50,481 bases of DNA, taken from Steroidobacteraceae bacterium. Its GTDB lineage: Bacteria > Pseudomonadota > Gammaproteobacteria > Steroidobacterales > Steroidobacteraceae. Where the stretch lies: NCBI GenBank assembly GCA_025458865.1, contig JALORP010000013.1, forward strand, positions 1 through 50,481, read 5' to 3'. Position numbers and translations under genes: made by a program. Below are positions 43,350-50,481 of the stretch, piece after piece. Within the stretch, counting starts at the first letter, position 1. The number at the start of each line of letters is the position of its first letter. The notes below the pieces were generated by a model. The model did not search any database. It saw only the letters and a program-made list of their open reading frames with translations, and was not told where the DNA came from.

Positions 43350-44682
43350 TGTAGCGGTCGAGCTCGCGGTGGAAGTGGCGGATGCGCACTTCCTGCTCGC
43401 CCCACAGCGGGCCCTTGAAGCCGCGGGAGCGGCTGCCGGCGCCGACCGCCGCCACGAGTTCCACGTCCTGGTCCAGCACCTCGCCCAACTCGGGCTTCAC
43501 GCCCTCGGGCACGTGCTCGATCGTCGGCCGCGTGCGGCCCGTCACGTCCGTTCCCTTCGGCAGGCCCATCCAGCCCGGCACGAAGTAGTCCGGATCGTCG
43601 ACGTAGCGGAACATCGTGATGTTGTCGTAGTAGAACCTCTTCGGGTCGTCCGGGTGCGGCAGGAAGCGCATGATGAACACGCCTTCCGGGTGACAGCCGA
43701 TCTGGACGTTCGGGAAGAGACCGGTTGCCCAGCTGTCCGTCAGCTGGCCGTCCGTGAAGTTGTCGTAGTGGCTGAGGCCGAGGCGCTTCGCGCGCGCGCG
43801 CTTGGCCTTCTGGACGGCCGCGCGGACCTCGCCCGCGGTGCCGCTGAACTCCTCGGGCTTCATGCCGGCCTCCGCCATCATGTAGGCTTGGCCGGGGTTC
43901 ACGTTCTTCTGGTCCGGGAAGCGGTGCGACACGTTGCAGATCGGCACGATCATCCGGCTGAAGCCGTTCGGGTACAGGTCGTACTGGCTGAAGTCCTCCA
44001 TCACGCCCTGGGTCTGCGGATGGATGTGCGGAAGGTGATAGGTCTCGTAGAACGAATCCACGCCCACCTTCCAGTTCGCGTTCCAGGTGCTGCGCACGTG
44101 GCGCACCGCGTGCATCTTGTCGATCTGGTAGTTCTCGAGATAGCCCTTCGGCAGGCCGATCCAGTCCACGAGCGGCGGCGCCTTGCCGTCCATGTTCACG
44201 AACACCAGGCCCGCGTGCACGTCGCAGCGGACCTCGCTGAGGCTCGGCCGGTGCGCCACCAGCTGCGGCGCGAAGGTCTCCTCGTCGGTGATGCACTTCA
44301 GCTTGCCGTCGCACTCGAACTGCCAGCCGTGGAAGGCGCAGGTGAAGTGGGCGACGCTGCCGAACTCGTTCAGCGCGACGCGGTTCGCCCGGTGCGGGCA
44401 GACGTTATAGAAGGCCTTCACGCCGCCATCGGCCTGGCGCACGACGAGGATCGACTCGTGGCCGATCTCGAAGGTGAAGTAGTCGCCTTCCTCGGGAATG
44501 TCGGCGGTGATGCCGGCCAGCAGCCAGACGCGCGGCCACAGGCGCTCCCACTCCTTGCGCATGAACTCCGGCACGTAGTAGCGGGACGGATCCGGCACGT
44601 CGAGCCCGTTGTCCACGGGCGGCTGCTTGGCCTCCAGCGAGCCGGCCGGAGCGTTCGGGTTGACCCGGATGTCGAAGCTCAT
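43333..44682 (-). CDS. Rieske ring-hydroxylating dioxygenase, alpha subunit
   Basis: 449-aa oxygenase. The Rieske cluster is C95-P-H97 (CPHRANR) with C115 and H118 (CAFHGW). The mononuclear iron site is in DSFYETYHLPHIHP, with bridging D209 and the E213, H216, H221 pattern. A late acidic residue in DQDVEL completes the set. It would insert O2 into an aromatic or other hydrophobic substrate, using an external reductase (none in the window; no beta subunit either). ATG at 44682 with GAGGTGGGAC upstream. Divergent from TonB receptor 2 across a promoter region with an 18-bp inverted repeat, so substrate uptake and oxidation may be co-controlled. Confidence 0.88.
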   Translation of the reverse strand: MSFDIRVNPNAPAGSLEAKQPPVDNGLDVPDPSRYYVPEFMRKEWERLWPRVWLLAGITADIPEEGDYFTFEIGHESILVVRQADGGVKAFYNVCPHRANRVALNEFGSVAHFTCAFHGWQFECDGKLKCITDEETFAPQLVAHRPSLSEVRCDVHAGLVFVNMDGKAPPLVDWIGLPKGYLENYQIDKMHAVRHVRSTWNANWKVGVDSFYETYHLPHIHPQTQGVMEDFSQYDLYPNGFSRMIVPICNVSHRFPDQKNVNPGQAYMMAEAGMKPEEFSGTAGEVRAAVQKAKRARAKRLGLSHYDNFTDGQLTDSWATGLFPNVQIGCHPEGVFIMRFLPHPDDPKRFYYDNITMFRYVDDPDYFVPGWMGLPKGTDVTGRTRPTIEHVPEGVKPELGEVLDQDVELVAAVGAGSRSRGFKGPLWGEQEVRIRHFHRELDRYINGEK

Positions 44683-45108
44683 GTCCCACCTCGTTGTGCC
44701 AGACGTCCCCGGACTATACCCCCGGCCCGTTGCAGGATAAACAGTCCTGACTGTTTGTTTGGGTAAGGCCGCGGGGTATAAGGCCGGATCGGCGACCGGC
44801 TCCGAACTGGTACGCGGCCGTTCCAGGACGGTGCGAAAGGGTGCCGGGCCGGCTGTAACTTTTTCGCAACGGCCGCTTGAGCATGTCCCCCGAATCCTTG
44901 TTGCAATGCGGGAAATCGAAGGAATCTGGCCCGACGCTGGCGTTGCACCGAGAAAAAACAGGATGGATTGATTTTTTTTAACCAGCGCACCACACTGGCG
45001 CCTGACTCGGGACTCCCTCGGAAAGCACGTACCTGCGCCCTGGCGGACACGACCGCCCGCGGACGCGCTGCCGAGGCTGGCAAGACATCCATCTGGAGGG
45101 GACCATCC
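44683..45108. other. Divergent promoter region of Rieske gene and TonB receptor 2
   Basis: 426 bp with an 18-bp inverted repeat at 44739-44756 and an A/T-rich patch near 44950-44980. No gene is supported. Confidence 0.6.
44739..44756. promoter_or_regulatory. Inverted repeat AAACAGTCCTGACTGTTT
   Basis: Perfect 8-bp arms around a 2-bp centre (AAACAGTC-CT-GACTGTTT), in the divergent gap 56 bp before the Rieske start. Shape fits a TetR-type operator; no TetR gene is in the window. Confidence 0.7.
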
Positions 45109-47682
45109 ATGTCGATCGAATTGAGACGAGCGGTATCCGTTGCCCTGCGCGCCGCGCTCGTCGCAGGCGCCGCTGCCGCGGCGCTGCCGCAGGTCGCGGG
45201 CGCCGTGGCCGATGCAGAGACCGTCAAGCTCGAGGAAGTCACCGTCACGGCGAGCCGCCGTGCCGCCGAGACCGCCCTGCAGCGCACGCCGATTTCCGTG
45301 ACCGCGGTGACCTCGAGCGACATCGACCGGATGGTCGCCAAGGACATCTCCGGCATCGCCACCTCCGTGCCGGGCTTTTCCGCCGCCCGCGTGACCGCGT
45401 TCAACGCGGCCTCCTTCGCCATGCGCGGCGTCGGCGTCACCGACATCATCGTCTACCAGGACTCGCCGGTTGGCGTGCAGGTGGACGATTTCGTCATGCC
45501 GAGCGTGCAGACGCAGCTGCTCGACACCTTCGACATCGCGAGCGTCGAGGTTCTGCGCGGCCCGCAGGGCACGCTGTTCGGCAAGAACACGACGGGCGGC
45601 GCGGTGCAGATCCGCACCAAGCGGCCCGACATGGCCGAGTATGGCGCGGACGTGCGCCTCGGCTACGGGAGCTTTGGCACGCTGCGCGCCCAGGCGTCGG
45701 TGGACATTCCGGTGGTCGAGGACGTCTTCGCGCTGCGCTTCGTCGGCAGCTACGTCGAGTCGGACGGGTACTACAAGCTCGGCGCCCCCTGGGGCCCGAT
45801 TAACACGTTCAACACCGCCGGGGCCGGCGAGCCTTTCACGATCCCCGGCATCACGGGCGAGAGCGGCCAGGGCACGGGCGAGCGCGCCGGCGGCGAAGAC
45901 GTGATCAACGGCCGCATCAAGGCCGAGTGGAACGCGACCGAGAACCTGAACTTCCTGCTCCAGTACGAGTACTTCCGTGACAGCTCCGACTCGGTGCCGG
46001 CGTTCAACGACACGCCGCCGGGCGCGCCCTACGTCTGGAACTTAATCGGCGTCACGCGCCCGACCGGCGATCCGATCGACAACATGGGCTCGACCCAGCG
46101 CGACGACTCGCTGCTCAAGATGGGCCGCGGACAGGAGATCGACGTCGACGGGCTCTATCTCAACATGGAGTGGGATCTTGGGTCGCACAAGCTGTTCGGC
46201 GTGGCCGGCACGCGTGACCAGAACGAGAGCCTGCCGAACACCTACACCGGCGCCGCGCCCGTCAACCAGCTGACCGGCGAGGTCGTGTCGCTGTTCGACG
46301 CGAACCGCGAAACGGACCGTGAGACCAACCAGCTGGAACTGCGCCTCGCCTCGCAGCTCGACGGCCGGTTCAACTACGTCGTCGGCGGCTTCTACCAGAC
46401 CAACGACGCCGAGTTCTGCGTGGTGCAGGTGCTGGGCTTCGTGGACCTGATCGTGGACTTCGCGGGTCTTGGCCTGCCGGCGCAGCTCAACAACAGCAAC
46501 CCGTCGGTGCTCTGCAACGCGCAGGACTCGGAGTCCATCGCCGGCTACGTCGACATGACGTTCGACGTCACCGAGAAGTTCCAGATCGGTGCGGGCGTGC
46601 GCTACACCCAGGACAAGCGCTCCTGGGAGGGCCGCACGCAGGTGGCCTTCGACCTGCTCGACGACAACACCTTCAACGGCAGCCTGTCCTGGGAAGACCT
46701 CTCGAGGGCGCTCGACGCGCGTGACTTCAACAGGTACCCGGGCGGCACGATCGTCAATGCGTCCACTCCCGGCTTCGAGAATCTCGACGAGACCTGGGAG
46801 GAGCCGAGCTGGCGGGTGACGGGTTCGTACCAGGCCACCGACGACCTGTTCACGTACCTGACGATCTCCTACGGCTACAAGGCGGGCGGCTACAACGACC
46901 AGACGGGCACGAGCGGCATCATGGTGCCGGAGCTGACTCGCCCGGTGGACCCCGAGTTCGCCACCAACTACGAACTCGGCTTCAAGTACCAGTCGCCGAG
47001 CGGCCGCTGGCGCGTCAACCCGACCGTGTTCTATACGAAGTACGAGGATGCCCAGCGGGCGGTGAACATCATCACCGAGAAGGGCGGCGCCGAGTTCCAG
47101 GAAACGGTGTTCTACAACGCGGCCGAGGTCGAATCGAAGGGTGTCGAGCTCGAGTTCCAGGGGCTGCTGACGGACAACTTCCGCATCCGCGCCCAGGCTT
47201 CCTACCTGGATGCGAAGTACAAGTCGTTCATCATCAACCAGCCGGAGATCGTGACCGACGATCCGACGACCCCTGACCCGAACGATGAACTCGTCATTCG
47301 CGAGTTCAATGGCGACTTCACGGGCCTGCCCGTGCCGCGCTCACCGGAGTTCATGGGCTCGATCCAGGCGACCTACATCGTCGGCCTGGCGGCCGGCTCG
47401 CTCGACATCTCGGGCGAGGTGTACTACGAGGACGCGAACCTCTACTACATCTCGGCCGCGGGTCGCGAGTTCGACGCCTACCTCGACGCGAAGACGCTGC
47501 TGAACGCGTCGGTCACCTACGCAGACGACGCGGACCGCTACTTCGTCCGGCTGTGGGGCAAGAACCTGTCGGACGAGCGCTACCGCATCGCCAGCCAGTC
47601 GGTGGCGACGCTGTGGACGCACACCCAGTGGGGCGCTCCGCGCAGCTACGGCGTGGAGGTCGGGCTGAAGTTCGGTCAGTAA
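45109..47682 (+). CDS. TonB-dependent outer-membrane receptor 2
   Basis: 857-aa outer-membrane receptor. Signal peptide 1-~33 (ALVAGAAAAALPQVAGA), TonB-box region KLEEVTVTAS (40-49), plug with RTPISVTAVTSSDI, VPGFSAARV and VEVLRGPQGTLFGKNTTGGAV, then the barrel, ending SYGVEVGLKFGQ. ATG at 45109 has GGAGGGG eight bases upstream; a longer in-frame start adds 47 residues with no signal. Next to a Rieske oxygenase and thiolase/SDR genes it probably takes up a hydrophobic or aromatic compound, unlike receptor 1, but no experimental tie exists. Confidence 0.92.
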   Translation: MSIELRRAVSVALRAALVAGAAAAALPQVAGAVADAETVKLEEVTVTASRRAAETALQRTPISVTAVTSSDIDRMVAKDISGIATSVPGFSAARVTAFNAASFAMRGVGVTDIIVYQDSPVGVQVDDFVMPSVQTQLLDTFDIASVEVLRGPQGTLFGKNTTGGAVQIRTKRPDMAEYGADVRLGYGSFGTLRAQASVDIPVVEDVFALRFVGSYVESDGYYKLGAPWGPINTFNTAGAGEPFTIPGITGESGQGTGERAGGEDVINGRIKAEWNATENLNFLLQYEYFRDSSDSVPAFNDTPPGAPYVWNLIGVTRPTGDPIDNMGSTQRDDSLLKMGRGQEIDVDGLYLNMEWDLGSHKLFGVAGTRDQNESLPNTYTGAAPVNQLTGEVVSLFDANRETDRETNQLELRLASQLDGRFNYVVGGFYQTNDAEFCVVQVLGFVDLIVDFAGLGLPAQLNNSNPSVLCNAQDSESIAGYVDMTFDVTEKFQIGAGVRYTQDKRSWEGRTQVAFDLLDDNTFNGSLSWEDLSRALDARDFNRYPGGTIVNASTPGFENLDETWEEPSWRVTGSYQATDDLFTYLTISYGYKAGGYNDQTGTSGIMVPELTRPVDPEFATNYELGFKYQSPSGRWRVNPTVFYTKYEDAQRAVNIITEKGGAEFQETVFYNAAEVESKGVELEFQGLLTDNFRIRAQASYLDAKYKSFIINQPEIVTDDPTTPDPNDELVIREFNGDFTGLPVPRSPEFMGSIQATYIVGLAAGSLDISGEVYYEDANLYYISAAGREFDAYLDAKTLLNASVTYADDADRYFVRLWGKNLSDERYRIASQSVATLWTHTQWGAPRSYGVEVGLKFGQ

Positions 47683-47691
47683 CGCACTGCA

Positions 47692-47777
47692 CGGGGGCTG
47701 TCCCCGTTGCGGCGGATACGGAAGAGGCCGGCGCAAGCCGGCCTTTTCCTTTGCATCAGGAAATGGGGACCGTCCCC
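47692..47777. repeat. REP-like inverted pair bracketing a terminator
   Basis: CGGGGGCTGTCCCCGTT (47692-47708) and, on the other strand, AAATGGGGACCGTCCCC (47761-47777) match at about 13 of 16 bases when one is reversed. Each is itself a small GGGG..CCCC hairpin. The right copy reaches into the stop codon of the convergent gene. Confidence 0.5.
47721..47748 (+). terminator. Terminator of TonB receptor 2
   Basis: Stem GAAGAGGCCGGC with loop GCAA and GCCGGCCTTTTC (12 pairs, one G-U), followed by CTTT. Rho-independent, just after the receptor gene. Confidence 0.75.
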
Positions 47778-48355
47778 TACGCCGCCGCGCCCTCGGGTAC
47801 GAAGGGGCAGTACTGCTCCTTCTCGACCAGGCTCAGCAGGAACGACAGCTTCGCCATGCCCGCGACAATCGCCATGACCACGCCGAGCTCGAGGATCTCC
47901 GGCTCGCTGAAGTGGGCGCGCAGGCGCGCGAATAGCTCCGGCGACACATCGCCGTTCATGTTCGTGAGCACCATCTGGTCGGCGTAGGCCAGCACCGCCT
48001 TCTCGGCGTCGGTGAACGGCCCCGTCTCATGGGTGCCCGCGATCATGGAGTCCACCTGCGGCTGGCTGATGCCGGCCTCGAGCGCGCCCGGCACGTTCTG
48101 CTTGTTGCAGGTGCGGCAGCCGTGGACGATCGACAGGCGCAGGCGCACCAGCTGCTTGTAGCGCTGCTCGACGCGGCCGCCGAAGAACACCTTCATGTAG
48201 AACTCGTTCATCACGAGGTTCAGGAGTTCCGGGGCTTGCGCGAAGACCTCGATGAACGTGGGTTCGCCGGTGAGCTTGTCGAGCATGTCCCAGGCGGGCT
48301 GGATGCCCTCGGGCAGCTTGTCCCGCGGCGTGCGGGTGAACAGCGTGTCGACCAT
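47777..48355 (-). CDS. Carboxymuconolactone decarboxylase/AhpD-family protein
   Basis: 192-aa all-helical protein of the CMD family. CRTCNK carries a CxxC pair (VHGCRTCNKQN), the AhpD-type redox site. RVEQRYKQLVRLRLS is the family helix, followed by AEKAVLAYADQMVLTNMNGDVSPEL. Members are gamma-carboxymuconolactone decarboxylases or peroxidase-type disulfide reductases; CxxC favours the redox group. ATG at 48355 with GAGGGGG upstream. Third gene of a minus-strand run thiolase, SDR, CMD. Confidence 0.82.
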   Translation of the reverse strand: MVDTLFTRTPRDKLPEGIQPAWDMLDKLTGEPTFIEVFAQAPELLNLVMNEFYMKVFFGGRVEQRYKQLVRLRLSIVHGCRTCNKQNVPGALEAGISQPQVDSMIAGTHETGPFTDAEKAVLAYADQMVLTNMNGDVSPELFARLRAHFSEPEILELGVVMAIVAGMAKLSFLLSLVEKEQYCPFVPEGAAA

Positions 48356-48371
48356 GGTTTTCCCCCTCGTG

Positions 48372-49274
48372 CTAGCGCTGCGAAACGCGGAACCAGTCCG
48401 GGATGTTGCCCGGCCATACGTCGCCCCACATCTGGTTGCCGCCGTCCACCACCAGCACCTCGCCGGTAATGAACTTGCCCGTGACGGGCAGGCCGACATA
48501 CAGCACGGCCTGCGCGATGTCGTAGGCGTCGCCGTAGCAGCGCATGGGGTTGGCGTCCCCGAAGCGCTCGGCCGCCCCGGGCGGGTAGACGTTGAGACCC
48601 TCGGTGGCGATGGAGCCCGGCGACACGCAGTTCACGCGGATGCCGAGCGGCGCCCACTCGATCGCGACCGACTTGCTCAGGTAGATCACGCCCGCGCGTG
48701 CGGCGCAGGTGTGCGCGACCTGGGGCATGCCGCGCCAGACGTTCGCGACGATGTTGACGATCGAGCCCTGCTGGCCGCGGTCGCGCCACTGCCGGGCGGC
48801 CGCCTGCATCATCCACCAGGTGCCGTTCAGGTTGGTGTCGATGACCGCGTTCCAGCCCTTCACGGAGTAGTCGATCGCGGCCTGCGGGAACTGCCCGCCG
48901 CCGTTGTTGACCAGCAGGTCGAGGCGGCCGTGGCGCTCGAAGGTTTCGGCCATGAGCGCGTTGACCTGCTCGGGATCGCGGATGGTCATGGCCGTGAGGC
49001 CGATGTCGCGCCCGAGGAGCCGGCGGATGCCCTCGGCGGTGGACTGCAGTTTCTCCTCGCGCCGGCCGCAGATCACGACCTCGGCGCCGAGTCGCGCGTA
49101 GAGGAAGGCCATGGCGCGACCAAGGCCGCTGCCGCCGCCGGAGACGAGGCAGACCTGTCCCGCGAGCAGATCGTCGCGGAAGGCGTGGGGCCGGGACGCC
49201 AGCTCCTCGTCCGTGAAGCCCCAGCGCGGACGTGTCTCGTCCTGTTCCGGGTCGAGGGGGGTGGTCGCTGCCAT
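48372..49274 (-). CDS. PECR/DECR-like SDR, enoyl-CoA reductase type
   Basis: 300-aa SDR with SGGGSGLG (cofactor loop), NNGGGQFP, then NIVANVWRGMPQVAHTCAARAGVIYLSKSVAIEWAPLG. The usual Ser-Tyr-Lys triad is not there: Ser position Ala, Tyr position Thr, Lys position Arg. The HTCAARAGV and EWAPLGIRVNCVSPG segments match the peroxisomal trans-2-enoyl-CoA reductase (PECR) pattern, and 2,4-dienoyl-CoA reductases also lack the Tyr. GRREEK after strand 2 suggests NADPH. ATG at 49274 with AGGAG. A CoA-ester substrate fits the neighbouring thiolase. Confidence 0.8.
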   Translation of the reverse strand: MAATTPLDPEQDETRPRWGFTDEELASRPHAFRDDLLAGQVCLVSGGGSGLGRAMAFLYARLGAEVVICGRREEKLQSTAEGIRRLLGRDIGLTAMTIRDPEQVNALMAETFERHGRLDLLVNNGGGQFPQAAIDYSVKGWNAVIDTNLNGTWWMMQAAARQWRDRGQQGSIVNIVANVWRGMPQVAHTCAARAGVIYLSKSVAIEWAPLGIRVNCVSPGSIATEGLNVYPPGAAERFGDANPMRCYGDAYDIAQAVLYVGLPVTGKFITGEVLVVDGGNQMWGDVWPGNIPDWFRVSQR

Positions 49275-49295
49275 GCGTGGGCTCCTGGGCGCCGC

Positions 49296-50481
49296 TCAGA
49301 GGCGGTTGAGGCCGAAAAGGGAGACGCTCGCGACGTTCCGGTTGGGAATGCCGCCGAGGTTGTGGGTGAGGCCGAGCGTGGGCGAGGCGAGCTGGCGCTC
49401 GCCGGCGCGGCCGAGGAGCTGGTTGTACACCTCGTAGGCCATGCGCAGGCCCGAGGCGCCGACCGGGTGGCCGAAGCACTTCAGGCCGCCGTCGGTCTGG
49501 CAGGGATTGCGGCCGTCGCGGTCGTAGGCGCCGTCGAGGATATCGAAGGTTGCGCGGCCTTCGTCCGACATCCCGAGGTCCTCCATCAGCACGAGCTCGG
49601 TGATGGAGAAGCAGTCGTGCACCTCCATCAGCGAGACCTCGGCGCGCGGGTCGCGCACGCCGGCCTCGGCGTAGGCGCGCCGCGCCGCCGCCCGCGTCGT
49701 CGGCGTGTGCGCGCCGTCCCAGCCGGCGTGCGACAGCTCGTAGCCGTTGGAGGGCACGAGCTGCATCGCCTTGATGGTCACGGCGTCGAGGCGGCCGAGC
49801 TCGCGGGCCTTCTCCGGGGTCGTCACGATCGCGCAAGCGGCGCCGTCGGAGACGCCGCAGCAGTCGAAGACGCCGAGCGGCCAGGCGACCATCGGCGCGG
49901 CGAGCACCTGCGCTTCCGTGATCCGCTTGCGAAGGTGCGCCTTGGGGGTCAGTGCGCCGTTCTCGTGGCTCTTGACGGACACGCGCGCCATGGCGCGCTT
50001 CAAATCCTCCATCGCGATTCCGTGCTTCGCCGCGTAGGAGGCCGCGAGCTGGGCAAAGGCGCCCGGCGGCGTGAAGCCCGGCTGCCACAGGTCCTCGAAG
50101 GTGCCCTTGGTGCGCTCCGGCAGGCCGCCGAAGCCGGTGTCCTTGAGCTTCTCCACGCCCATCGCGAGCGCGAAGTCGCAGGCGCCGGCCGCGACCGCGT
50201 AGGCCGCCCCGCGCAGCGCCTCGGTGCCGGTCGCGCAGAGGTTTTCCACCCGCGTGACCGGGATCTGCGGCAGCCGCAGCGCCATGGCGAGCGGCAGCGC
50301 GGATTTCGACACGTTCTGCTCGTCGTAGAAGACGCCGAGCCAGGCCGCCTCGAGCCGGTCGCGCTCGACGCCGGCGTCGGCAACGGCCTCCTCGAAGGCC
50401 TCGAGCATGAGGTCGTCGGGGCCGCAGTCCCAGCGCTCGCCGAAGCGCGAGCAGCCCATGCCGATGATCGCCACCTTGTCG
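49296..50481 (-). CDS. Thiolase-family protein (5' end beyond window)
   Basis: At least 392 aa of a thiolase-fold acyltransferase. The reading frame continues past the window edge as DKVAIIGMGCSRFGER, so the true start is outside. The nucleophilic Cys lies in VENLCATGTEALRGAAYAV. The C-terminal part has EVHDCFSITELV and GLKCFGHPVGASGLRM. The HDCFS motif and lack of the usual NEAFA are seen in the SCP2/lipid-transfer thiolase group, which often works with a small OB-fold partner (not present here). Likely CoA-thiolysis or acyl transfer in the degradation run with the PECR-like SDR. Only the 3' part is complete. Confidence 0.82.
   Translation of the reverse strand, partial: DKVAIIGMGCSRFGERWDCGPDDLMLEAFEEAVADAGVERDRLEAAWLGVFYDEQNVSKSALPLAMALRLPQIPVTRVENLCATGTEALRGAAYAVAAGACDFALAMGVEKLKDTGFGGLPERTKGTFEDLWQPGFTPPGAFAQLAASYAAKHGIAMEDLKRAMARVSVKSHENGALTPKAHLRKRITEAQVLAAPMVAWPLGVFDCCGVSDGAACAIVTTPEKARELGRLDAVTIKAMQLVPSNGYELSHAGWDGAHTPTTRAAARRAYAEAGVRDPRAEVSLMEVHDCFSITELVLMEDLGMSDEGRATFDILDGAYDRDGRNPCQTDGGLKCFGHPVGASGLRMAYEVYNQLLGRAGERQLASPTLGLTHNLGGIPNRNVASVSLFGLNRL

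Noticed and set aside
44927..44942. Sigma-54-like TGGCCCG-N4-TGGCG before TonB receptor 2
   Set aside because: GG-N10-GC spacing is right, but the -12 TTGC is not matched and no sigma-54 activator is in the window; such matches are common by chance in GC-rich DNA.
44945..44980. A6 and T8 tracts as a terminator
   Set aside because: The A and T runs could pair around a short loop, but there is no GC stem and they lie in a promoter region.

Overview
The window is GC-rich DNA (about two thirds G+C by eye) from what is probably a Gammaproteobacterium, perhaps near the Steroidobacterales, Nevskiales or Xanthomonadales. That placement rests on two large TonB-dependent receptors with 'TARKR..DLQDVP'-type plug starts, Uup, a fused MoaE-MoeB-rhodanese protein and the gene mix. 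It is an inference. I see no rRNA, tRNA, CRISPR array, insertion sequence or phage gene.

Layout. (1) 1-6064, minus strand: an ABC-F ATPase (Uup-like) follows a translationally coupled molybdenum-cofactor cluster, transcribed moaA-moaC-mobA-moaD-[moaE-moeB-rhodanese fusion]-uup. (2) 6184-13183, minus strand: a catabolic operon in transcription order: TIM-barrel sugar isomerase, two enolase-superfamily enzymes, 2-oxoacid dehydrogenase E1alpha and E1beta, SDR dehydrogenase and a LacI-type regulator. (3) 13503-20139, plus strand, divergent from (2): 3-hydroxyacyl-CoA dehydrogenase-like protein, a CoxM/S/L-type molybdenum hydroxylase, the E2 acyltransferase that matches the E1 subunits across the divergent promoter, and CoxG. 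(4) 20575-23100: a TonB-dependent receptor with a two-hairpin terminator. (5) 23249-38098: a second catabolic island with sugar isomerases, a XylX-like 2-keto-3-deoxy-pentonate dehydratase, a ketoglutarate-semialdehyde-type aldehyde dehydrogenase, a FAH-family hydrolase with a DHRS6-like SDR, enoyl-CoA hydratase, CaiB-type CoA-transferase, Gfo/Idh oxidoreductase, DUF4432 epimerase-like protein, SDR, GntR regulator and an FAD-linked D-lactate dehydrogenase-like enzyme. (6) 38101-43349: DUF819 membrane protein, moeA, a small secreted protein, a metallo-beta-lactamase-fold hydrolase and a ModF-like tandem ATPase. (7) 43333-50481: a Rieske oxygenase divergent from a second TonB receptor, then a carboxymuconolactone decarboxylase-family protein, a PECR-like SDR and a thiolase cut by the window end.

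Two regulons can be read from the DNA. An identical 12-bp palindrome TGAAACGTTTCA lies between the divergent operons (2)/(3) and in the promoter region of the TonB receptor (4). It is the expected kind of site for the LacI-type regulator at the end of operon (2). A 17-bp AT-rich palindrome (type CATATATGATATATG) lies between the XylX-like and solute-binding-protein genes, between the CoA-transferase and an isomerase, and in the TonB-receptor leader. It is a candidate site for the GntR regulator. The receptor carries both motifs and may link the two halves.

My reading is one large, TonB-receptor-fed locus for an unidentified sugar, sugar acid or related compound. Its reactions end in 2-oxoglutarate (XylX-like plus aldehyde dehydrogenase) and pyruvate plus lactate (SDR plus FAH). 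Less usually, it also includes a molybdenum hydroxylase and a dedicated 2-oxoacid dehydrogenase, placed beside the genes that make the molybdenum cofactor. The substrate cannot be named from sequence alone.
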